The translations under genes were made by a program, and so were the position numbers. The notes under the pieces were generated by a model. The model had not been told where the DNA came from, ran no database searches, and worked only from the letters and a program-made list of their open reading frames with translations. A stretch of DNA of 12,746 nucleotides from NCBI GenBank assembly GCA_947307005.1, contig CAMZHY010000053.1, positions 1-12,746 of the forward strand, written 5' to 3'. Below, in pieces: positions 6,902 to 12,746 of the stretch. This DNA is from an uncultured Planctomycetaceae bacterium (GTDB taxonomy: Bacteria; Planctomycetota; Planctomycetia; Pirellulales; Thermoguttaceae). Within the stretch, counting starts at the first letter, position 1, and each line of letters starts with the position of its first letter.

Positions 6902-9900
6902 TTAAAACCACGACGCTTTCCCGTCGAACCCGCGATCCCAGCGAATAGCGATTTCGTCGTCTTCCGATTCGTCCGTCTTGACGTGGAACAAAAACAATCG
7001 ACGATTCTTTAATTCCTTGGAGGACAGATTGACTTCAATCTCTTTTTTCCAATCGGTTTCCTTGGTTGGACCTTCTAGCTCGATAGAATCAAATTCCGCG
7101 ATAGGGACGGCGCTAGGCGCGTTATATGAAGTAATAATCCGATTCTTTTCGCTCGCGCAGAGACGGAGTTTCGGCAAGCGCTCTATCGGACGGTTGCACG
7201 ATAAGCGGACGGATAACGTCAACCCTCCTCGCAGTCTTCTTTTCGCCGACCAAAACAGGTTCGCTTTCAGCGGTCGCGCAATTCTTTTTCTTTGCGGTTC
7301 CGCGATCAATTCTTTGTTTCCGCCGTCATGGATCGCGAAAACGGAAATGTAGAAAACGGACGCGGTTGGGTCGTTGATTTCGCGCTCGATTATCTGCGTT
7401 TTTTGACCCGGCGTTATCGGCGCGCGATTGAAGTCGCCGGAACTTTCGAGCTCCTCTTTCGTCGGCCATTTGTTCCCCGATTTATCGTTGCGGACGGCGT
7501 AGAGGAACCCCTTAACGCGCGTCGTCGTCGGCGTTTCGATTTCTATTTCGAGCTTTTCCAGTCCGGCGATCGCGCCGTCTTTGAGACGGATTTTTTTGAT
7601 GGGACATGGGGCGAACGTGTTGATTTCAACTTTGTTCCGACTGCGTTTCCAGCCTCCAAGCGACGCCGCTTCCACCTCGACGACGTTGTGGGACGATTCC
7701 GCCAATTTGACTTCGACGCCTCTGCTTCCCGATTTGACGCTAGCGATTGGCGAATTGTTGATCAGGACTCGGAGATCGACGTCGGGACGAGCGACGTCCC
7801 AAGCGATTCTGTAGACGGCGCCTTCAACGCGCTCGACCTTAATAGAGAAGTCGTCGACCGCCTTTCGCGGCGTATAAGGGGGAAGGGCCACGCCCGCGCT
7901 ATGCTTGTCAGGCTTGCCGTATTGAGCGACGATTTTGTAGACGTAGGTCTTGTCGTATTCGACGTCGGCGTCGTCGTAGGAGCACGACGACGAAGGGACG
8001 TTGGCGAGGAGGACTGTCTTACCGTCGCAGACGCGATAGATTGTCGCGCCGACGCAGTTTCGCGGCGTTTCCCACGAAATACGAAGATTGGGGGATTTGG
8101 CGCTCTGATCGACGCGGCAGTTTTTCACGTTGGGAAAGAGGCTGGAAACTCCGAAAACAGGCGTCGAGAAGAGATTCATTCTCGACGCAAAGACGGAGTA
8201 GGAGTACAACCGTCCGGGCGCGGCGGTTTTATCGACGTAACTTGTCGCGGGCGAGGCGTCGAGAAGAATCTCGCCGTCTTTTTCGGACGCGGCGGCGTTT
8301 TCGCCCAACTTTCTCACGAGTCGGTAGACGACGCCTTGTTCCGGGGAGGGGCGCCAGCTAACGTTCATCACGCCGCCGTTGTGGTCGGGAACGAGAACGA
8401 CGGCGCCGAGGCAGGGGGCGGGGGGCGTCGAACTCAAGAAATCGAGCGCGGGCTGGTAATCGGCGCATCGCGCGAGAATCGTCAGACACGCGCTAACCTT
8501 CTGGCGTGGCGGAAGGCGGTTGGCGGCGGAGAACTCTTGAAAGACGGCGTCGAGTTCTCTCGCGATCTGTTTTTCGTACTTCTCAACGTTGATCGAGGGA
8601 TACTGCGCGCGGATCGCGGAGAGCTTCCGCCGCGCGGTTTGGTATTTTCGTTCGGCGATCAGACGATCGAGTTCGTTGATCGGTTCGCGTAATTTCGATT
8701 TGACGGCGTCTATTCTTTGAGAGAGCGAGTCGAGCGCCGCCTTTTTGGAGGGGTCGGCGCGTCGCGCTTTGAGGAGAAAAACCTCCGCCTCTTCGAAGTC
8801 GTACTCTTTTAACGCCTCTTCGGCGTTTTTAACGTATTCCGGGAAAAGTTCTCCTTCGACGAAGTTATAGCCGCAACTTGGACACGAGTCGCTGGAGACG
8901 GGGACGGTTTCGGAACATTTGACGCACTTTTTGAAGAGCGGCTTTTGGCACGCCTGACAGAGGTTTTTGGTCCGCGCTTCGTCGACGCTTTTGAATTCGT
9001 TGACGGCGTGGCAGAAGGCGCAGGTAATTTTATAGGTCCATACGGAGGGCGCGTAGAAATCGACCTTAAACCCCGCTTCTTTGTTGTAGATAGCAAGGGC
9101 GGTCTCGTAGTCGGGGAAGTATTTCTGGATAACCTTGATCTTTTCTTCCGCGATTTGAGACTTTAACTTATCCTCCTCGGGGGCGGTTTTCAGGAGCGAA
9201 AACAACTCCGTAAGCTCGCCTGATCGATATTTCAGATACCGTTCGTATCCTTCGCAATTGTCGTCGGAGTTGAAGACGAAGGACTGCGCTTTTGTCGCGA
9301 TTCCTTGGATCAATTTGCCGAGGTTGTCGTTTCTTTGCGAGTATTTTCCAGACGCTTCGGCGACGATTGCGAACAGATCTTTGCGCGATTTTTTTCGATA
9401 CGAATCGGCGCGCTTCATATCGTTGGAAAGGTACGCCGCGAAAGCGTAGAGATCGTTGAGACGAGAGACGTCGGGCGCGTTTGGGTCGGGATTGTCCGTT
9501 TTCTTCAAAACCTCGAGATTTGCGTGGATTTCATCGACGTGAGTGGGGAATTTTGGGAAGGCCTTCAGAGGATTGACGTCGACGATCTTGACCAAGCGAC
9601 TCTCTAGGATTTTCTTAATATTTTCCTCCGAGAGTCTGTAGTTTTTTTTGTATTCCCGAACCCTTTGTTTGGTGACGGTTTGACCCTTAATGAGATTTAC
9701 GGCGCGTTCGAGCGTTTCTTTTTGCGACGCGGTTTTTTGGCTTGCGATCGTCTTAAAATGCGGCGTGAGTTTCCTTCCGTCGGGGGACAAAAGGGTTCCT
9801 AGCATACCCTTCAGAAATTCGATTTTTCCCCGAAGTTCGTCTTTTTTGAGCTGCTGAGTTTCGTGGGTTTCTTCGACTTGAAGATCGGCGATTTTATCCT

Positions 9901-9985
9901 CAATCTTCTTTTTGACGACGTTCGCCTTGTTCTCCGGCGGATCAAAGGCGATTCCCAACATGTCAAACAAATCAAAAGTTGACAA
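6902..9985 (-). CDS. Large multidomain protein: J-like N-terminus, two zinc ribbons, TPR-like helices, FN3-like repeats
   Basis: Protein of 1027 residues with no signal peptide or membrane helix. Residues 4-75 (FDLFDMLGI at the start, a charged helix, then LLSPDGRKL at 65-73) resemble a J domain in layout, but the HPD motif that stimulates Hsp70 is absent. Helical sequence follows (80-315). Zinc pairs C322/C325, C343/C346, C354/C357 and C368/C371 form two ribbons. Helical hairpins like TPR repeats cover about 382-515. From about 523 the protein is beta-rich, with at least two FN3-like units (about 523-615 and 625-705, e.g. LRISWETP at 633-640 and YVYKIVAQYG at 681-690) and further beta-domains to the end. 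The TTG start is chosen because AAAGGG (9998-9993) sits seven bases upstream, whereas the ATG at codon 9 has no such site and would cut into the J-like motif. The gene follows the Hsp70-like gene by 47 bases. A scaffold or Hsp70 partner is inferred; exact function is unknown. Confidence 0.7.
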   Translation of the reverse strand: MSTFDLFDMLGIAFDPPENKANVVKKKIEDKIADLQVEETHETQQLKKDELRGKIEFLKGMLGTLLSPDGRKLTPHFKTIASQKTASQKETLERAVNLIKGQTVTKQRVREYKKNYRLSEENIKKILESRLVKIVDVNPLKAFPKFPTHVDEIHANLEVLKKTDNPDPNAPDVSRLNDLYAFAAYLSNDMKRADSYRKKSRKDLFAIVAEASGKYSQRNDNLGKLIQGIATKAQSFVFNSDDNCEGYERYLKYRSGELTELFSLLKTAPEEDKLKSQIAEEKIKVIQKYFPDYETALAIYNKEAGFKVDFYAPSVWTYKITCAFCHAVNEFKSVDEARTKNLCQACQKPLFKKCVKCSETVPVSSDSCPSCGYNFVEGELFPEYVKNAEEALKEYDFEEAEVFLLKARRADPSKKAALDSLSQRIDAVKSKLREPINELDRLIAERKYQTARRKLSAIRAQYPSINVEKYEKQIARELDAVFQEFSAANRLPPRQKVSACLTILARCADYQPALDFLSSTPPAPCLGAVVLVPDHNGGVMNVSWRPSPEQGVVYRLVRKLGENAAASEKDGEILLDASPATSYVDKTAAPGRLYSYSVFASRMNLFSTPVFGVSSLFPNVKNCRVDQSAKSPNLRISWETPRNCVGATIYRVCDGKTVLLANVPSSSCSYDDADVEYDKTYVYKIVAQYGKPDKHSAGVALPPYTPRKAVDDFSIKVERVEGAVYRIAWDVARPDVDLRVLINNSPIASVKSGSRGVEVKLAESSHNVVEVEAASLGGWKRSRNKVEINTFAPCPIKKIRLKDGAIAGLEKLEIEIETPTTTRVKGFLYAVRNDKSGNKWPTKEELESSGDFNRAPITPGQKTQIIEREINDPTASVFYISVFAIHDGGNKELIAEPQRKRIARPLKANLFWSAKRRLRGGLTLSVRLSCNRPIERLPKLRLCASEKNRIITSYNAPSAVPIAEFDSIELEGPTKETDWKKEIEVNLSSKELKNRRLFLFHVKTDESEDDEIAIRWDRGFDGKASWF

Positions 9986-9992
9986 CTTGCCG

Positions 9993-9998
9993 CCCTTT
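9993..9998 (-). promoter_or_regulatory. Ribosome-binding site that selects a TTG start
   Basis: AAAGGG on the minus strand lies seven bases before TTG 9985-9983. The first in-frame ATG (9961-9959) has only AT-rich sequence ahead of it, so the TTG is the better start for the large multidomain protein. Confidence 0.6.
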
Positions 9999-10032
9999 CA
10001 AGCAAAAAGGTAAAAAGGTGAAAACGAACGCG

Positions 10033-12291
10033 TTAATCGTCCCAAGTCTCCGCTTCGGAGCTTTCCTCGCCGTCCGACGCGGCGGCGTGCGACATGGAAA
10101 TATCGGAAACGTAGGCGTGGGAGAGCAGCTTGCAGTAGTGGTCTTCGTGAACAAAACCGAACCTAACGACGACGTTTCTCTTCGACGCCTTGAATTCTTC
10201 GCCGACGACCTTGCCGTCGACGGCGACCTCGTACTTTCCGCCCTCCGACAGCGACATTCTTAGATGGAATCGCGATCCGACTTGCGCGACGCGCTTTCCG
10301 CTTATCAGGAACGATCCGCCGTTTTCCGTCAATTGAGCTTCGATTAGACCGAGCGAGATATTGAGGCTCCCGCCCGGATGCGGCTGAATCGTCGACGTGT
10401 CGACGTCGCATTCGATGACGAAGCTGTCGTCGGGTTCGATTTCATATTGGACCCCTTCGTCCATCTCGCTGACGTTATATCCATGGAACTCAATTCTCTT
10501 ATCTTCCGCGACGACGTGAACCGACGGCTCGCCAAACATCGCGCCGCTCGGATGGGACGCGACGGCGTCGTACTTTTGCCACTTTACGTTGCTGAACGTG
10601 ACCGCTTTGTACTTGTGGGCGAGACTTTGCGCGCCGACGCCTTGAATCGCGATAGAACCTTTGGCTCCTTTGGCGTTTTGGGCGGCGGAGACGGGACGTC
10701 CGAACGCGGAGAGGTCGCTCGGGAGGCTTTCTTTCCGAATCGGCAAGTCGACGTTTGAATCGTCCTGCCGCGCCTGAACGCGGACGATCCCGTTCTCGTC
10801 GTAACTGTACTGAACGCGGATAACGACCCCGAGCGCCGCGTTTTCCTTCGCGTATCGAATCCCCGACGCGACGTATTTGCTGGTAATCTGACAGTTTAAC
10901 GGGCTTTCGTCGTCTCCTTGCAGAACGTAGATCGCCAGCTCATTGTCGCCGTTGGGGGAGGGGAAGAATCGGAATTTTTTGGCGGCGCGGACGGGGCGCG
11001 GGTGGTTCGCGGGGATGACGATCTCGTTGTAGTATCGATCGTTGTCCTTGTCGACGGCGACGACGCCCATGGCGTGCGCGGTCGTTTCGCGCAGCGAAAG
11101 AAGCCCGACGTTTCCGAGGTTCTTTTCCGCCTTGACGGCTTTTGACGCGGAGGTTAGTTGGATCCCCGACCGATCGGTTGTTTTCTTCCCGTCGACGACG
11201 GCGACGGAAAGGGAAACGTAGGACTCGTTTTCTTTCGACGCCTGAATCGCGGCGCCGAGCGCGACCGCTTCGTCCGGATTGACGCGAGAGAGCGGGGGCT
11301 TTCCGAAGAGCTTTTCAAGATAGGCTTTGACCTGCGGCATTCGCGTCGAGCCGCCGACGAGAAGAACGTCGGCGACGTCTTCCTTCGCCAGTCCCGCCTC
11401 CTCCAAGACGGCGAGACACAGCGCGCCCGTTCGGGACAGAAGATCGACGGTTCGTTCCTCGAATTCGGCGCGCGTAGCGGAAATCGTCGCTTTCCCGTAT
11501 TCGGGGAACTTGGCGACGACTTTGACCGACTCCATGTTGGGCGCAGACAGTTCCTTTTTGACTTCCTCCGCCATTCCGCCGAGCATGAAACGCGCTTCTC
11601 GATCTTCGCGGAGGTCCAGCCCCGTTTCCTCCTCAAAACGTTCGATCAGAATCTCTTGAAGACGCGCGTCCCAGTCGCGTCCGCCGAGCGTGTGGTTGCC
11701 GCGCGTCGCGACGGTGGCGAGCTCGCCGTCTTTTCCCATGTGAACAAGGGTGACGTCGAACGTTCCGCCCCCGAGATCGTAGACGAGAATGTTCGCGTTC
11801 TCCCGCCAGCAGTTCAGCCCGTAGGTCATCGCGGCGGCGTTCGGCTCGTCAATGAGTTTCTTGACCTTAAGCCCGGCGGTCTGCGCGGCGCGGAGCGTCG
11901 CCTCGCGCTGTTTGGAGTAGAAATACGCGGGCACGGTGATAACGGCGTCCTTGATCGGTTCGCCGAGCGCCGCCTCCGCGTCCTCTTTGAGACGCCGGAG
12001 CAGCTTCGCCGAGAGTTCTTCGGAGGAATACGGTTTGCCGTCTATGCAACAGAAGGGCTTCTCCTCGCCCATCTCGCGTTTGAACGTCGCGACGCAGTTT
12101 TCTTCTCCGGCGTTAAAAGCGTCTTCCGCCTCGCCGCCGAAGATTTCTTCGCCGTTTAGAAACTGTATCACGGACGGCGTGAGATTGCGCCCCTCGCGAT
12201 TAGGGATAATCTTGGGAAGCCGCGTTTTCGGGTCGACGTAAGCGACGGCGGAAAAGGTCGTTCCCAAATCAATACCGACCGACGCGCTCAT
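10033..12291 (-). CDS. Hsp70-like ATPase with a beta-rich C-terminal domain instead of the helical lid
   Basis: Protein of 752 residues. The nucleotide-binding domain (about 1-355) has every hallmark: phosphate-1 motif GIDLGTTFSAVA (6-17), catalytic-lysine position K71, VPAYF (120-124), LIDEPNAAA (146-154), phosphate-2 VYDLGGGTFDV (170-180), LGGRDWD (202-208), adenosine motif LLVGGSTRMP (310-319) and NPDEAVALGAA (338-348). An active ATPase is therefore expected. A linker plus substrate-binding beta domain spans about 388-522. After a Gly/Ala/Ser-rich linker (about 528-556), residues 560-732 are beta-rich, with strands such as FVIECDVDT (624-632), FHLRMSLSEGGKYEVAVDG (675-693) and NVVVRFGFV (706-714), recalling a concanavalin-like sandwich. 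DnaK has a helical lid there. The tail is acidic and carries no EEVD-type end. ATG 12291 has AGGAGG (12305-12300) eight bases upstream, the strongest ribosome site in the window. It is not housekeeping DnaK; a dedicated Hsp70 for the neighbouring GTPase module is inferred. Confidence 0.9.
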   Translation of the reverse strand: MSASVGIDLGTTFSAVAYVDPKTRLPKIIPNREGRNLTPSVIQFLNGEEIFGGEAEDAFNAGEENCVATFKREMGEEKPFCCIDGKPYSSEELSAKLLRRLKEDAEAALGEPIKDAVITVPAYFYSKQREATLRAAQTAGLKVKKLIDEPNAAAMTYGLNCWRENANILVYDLGGGTFDVTLVHMGKDGELATVATRGNHTLGGRDWDARLQEILIERFEEETGLDLREDREARFMLGGMAEEVKKELSAPNMESVKVVAKFPEYGKATISATRAEFEERTVDLLSRTGALCLAVLEEAGLAKEDVADVLLVGGSTRMPQVKAYLEKLFGKPPLSRVNPDEAVALGAAIQASKENESYVSLSVAVVDGKKTTDRSGIQLTSASKAVKAEKNLGNVGLLSLRETTAHAMGVVAVDKDNDRYYNEIVIPANHPRPVRAAKKFRFFPSPNGDNELAIYVLQGDDESPLNCQITSKYVASGIRYAKENAALGVVIRVQYSYDENGIVRVQARQDDSNVDLPIRKESLPSDLSAFGRPVSAAQNAKGAKGSIAIQGVGAQSLAHKYKAVTFSNVKWQKYDAVASHPSGAMFGEPSVHVVAEDKRIEFHGYNVSEMDEGVQYEIEPDDSFVIECDVDTSTIQPHPGGSLNISLGLIEAQLTENGGSFLISGKRVAQVGSRFHLRMSLSEGGKYEVAVDGKVVGEEFKASKRNVVVRFGFVHEDHYCKLLSHAYVSDISMSHAAASDGEESSEAETWDD

Positions 12292-12299
12292 CGGCGATT

Positions 12300-12305
12300 C
12301 CTCCT
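12300..12305 (-). promoter_or_regulatory. Strong Shine-Dalgarno site of the full-length Hsp70-like gene
   Basis: A perfect AGGAGG lies eight bases before ATG 12291. Other starts in the cluster have partial sites or none, so this gene may be the most efficiently translated of the set. Confidence 0.75.
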
Positions 12306-12326
12306 GCGTATTTTGGCGTGTTGCGA

Positions 12327-12337
12327 AACAGTCTGTT
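12327..12337. promoter_or_regulatory. Short palindrome upstream of the Hsp70-like gene
   Basis: AACAG-T-CTGTT is a perfect 5+5 palindrome, 36 bases before the Hsp70-like ATG and just downstream of the large hairpin. It could be an operator for an internal promoter. No convincing -10 box was found near it, and its length allows chance. Confidence 0.25.
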
Positions 12338-12345
12338 AATGTTCG

Positions 12346-12381
12346 CGACTCGGCGCGTCAAATCGTCGACGCGCCGAGTCG
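12346..12381. promoter_or_regulatory. Perfect 14-bp GC-rich hairpin between the two Hsp70-like genes
   Basis: Arms CGACTCGGCGCGTC (12346-12359) and GACGCGCCGAGTCG (12368-12381) are exact reverse complements with an eight-base loop. The hairpin stands 33 bases after the stop of the partial upstream Hsp70-like gene and 54 bases before the next ATG. The stem is strong, but no run of T follows it in the direction of transcription, so it does not look like a simple intrinsic terminator. A partial terminator, an RNA-processing or stability hairpin, or a protein-binding site are all possible. The surrounding gap (12292-12414) holds nothing else beyond the small palindrome and the ribosome-binding site. 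Confidence 0.65.
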
Positions 12382-12414
12382 GACTCTTATCAGGGAAGGG
12401 AAACGAACGGACGA

Positions 12415-12746
12415 TCAAAAATTTCCGCTCGTTTGAACGTTTCTAAGCCGCTCCTTCTCTTCCTTGAGTTTTTCTTGCGAATACGTATTGTCGGATTTGA
12501 TGCGGACGGTTCCGCTTTGACCCGTTTCGACGTTGACAACGGTCGCGTCGAGTCCTCGCGCGTCCGCCTTGAAGACGACGCGGATTGGCGCGCCCATTCG
12601 CGTGTTTGGCGGGAGTTCAAGATGAACTTCGCCGATAAGTCTGACGTTCAACGCGGGATCCGTGTACTGATCGGCGCCGTTAATGTCTTTCGAGGGGAGA
12701 ACGTGTTTGTTTTGTCGATCTTCCGACCTGTTTTCAAAGACGTTGA
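12415..12746 (-). CDS. Hsp70-like protein, C-terminal fragment (partial, N-terminus beyond right edge)
   Basis: An open frame enters from the right edge and stops at TGA 12417-12415, giving 109 visible residues. It contains VFENRSED, then IGEVHLELPPNTRMGAPI, VVFKADARGLDATVVNVETG and VRIKSDN, which follow the order of the last strands of the Hsp70 substrate-binding beta domain (in DnaK, the segment running from the 'QGER' strand through the 'DADGILHVSAKDK' strand). Only a short charged segment (about 27 residues: YSQEKLKEEKERLRNV then TSGNF) follows, so the helical lid is missing or reduced to one helix. The gene is a separate paralogue from the next one downstream, 123 bases away, giving a tandem Hsp70-like pair. 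The ATPase domain is outside the window, so its state is unknown. Another short frame (12390-12620) overlaps it but encodes nothing recognisable. Confidence 0.8.
   Translation of the reverse strand, partial: NVFENRSEDRQNKHVLPSKDINGADQYTDPALNVRLIGEVHLELPPNTRMGAPIRVVFKADARGLDATVVNVETGQSGTVRIKSDNTYSQEKLKEEKERLRNVQTSGNF

Noticed and set aside
7292..8692. Plus-strand open frame of 466 codons
   Set aside because: It lies wholly antisense to the large zinc-ribbon protein, is dominated by Arg/Val/Asp/Gly from GTCGACG-like words, and shows no domain. The minus frame has recognisable zinc ribbons and FN3-like strands.
9959..9961. ATG at codon 9 as the start of the large multidomain protein
   Set aside because: It has no ribosome-binding sequence and would remove the FDLFDML motif; the TTG eight codons upstream has AAAGGG at good spacing.
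11158..12159. Plus-strand open frame of 333 codons
   Set aside because: It is antisense to the Hsp70-like ATPase domain, whose motifs are unmistakable. The plus-frame product has biased composition and no known motif.
10033..12291. Housekeeping dnaK
   Set aside because: The protein lacks the helical lid, has a beta-rich tail, and neither grpE nor a canonical dnaJ is adjacent, so the symbol dnaK would mislead.
12292..12414. CIRCE-type heat-shock operator upstream of the Hsp70-like gene
   Set aside because: The inverted repeats present do not match the TTAGCACTC/GAGTGCTAA pattern.
12390..12620. Minus-strand open frame of 76 codons
   Set aside because: It overlaps the Hsp70 substrate-domain frame (12415-12746) in a different phase and encodes an Arg/Ser/Lys-rich product with no motif.

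Overview
The window carries eight genes, all on the minus strand and tightly packed, so it reads from high to low coordinates as one probable operon-like cluster. The genes at both edges are cut by the window. No RNA gene, mobile element or CRISPR array was seen, and no gene-free stretch exceeds about 125 bases. The organism looks like a bacterium of the Planctomycetes/PVC type. This is an inference of modest confidence from the duplicated SUMF1/FGE-fold proteins, the Hsp70 paralogues, the large multidomain zinc-ribbon proteins and the mixed use of Shine-Dalgarno sites. No marker gene is present to settle it.

In transcription order the layout is: (1) the C-terminal end of an Hsp70-like protein, stopping just after the substrate-binding beta domain (12415-12746, partial); (2) a 123-base gap with a perfect 14-bp GC-rich hairpin; (3) a full Hsp70-like ATPase whose usual helical lid is replaced by a beta-rich C-terminal domain (10033-12291); (4) a 1027-residue protein with a J-domain-like N-terminus lacking HPD, a helical region, two zinc ribbons, TPR-like helices and FN3-like beta domains, starting at TTG (6902-9985); (5) a zinc-ribbon P-loop GTPase (5733-6872); (6) an 838-residue protein resembling GTPase-associated protein 1, GAP1 (3155-5671); (7) a second GTPase with three membrane helices and two zinc ribbons (1721-3052); (8) and (9) two tandem paralogues with a membrane anchor and an FGE/SUMF1 domain, one complete (686-1708) and one cut by the left edge (1-648).

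The GAP1 protein flanked by two different TRAFAC-like GTPases matches the 'double-GTPase/GAP1' modules that comparative genomics has proposed as NTP-dependent bacterial conflict (immune-like) systems. What stands out is the company it keeps: an Hsp70 pair and a J-like zinc-ribbon protein upstream, and membrane-anchored FGE-fold domains downstream. A working inference is that the outward-facing FGE-fold domains sense something outside the membrane, the membrane-bound GTPase and its soluble partner act as switches with GAP1 as regulator or effector platform, and the dedicated Hsp70/J-like machinery assembles or remodels the complex. None of this function is proven by the sequence. The domain calls rest on motif reading without database searches.
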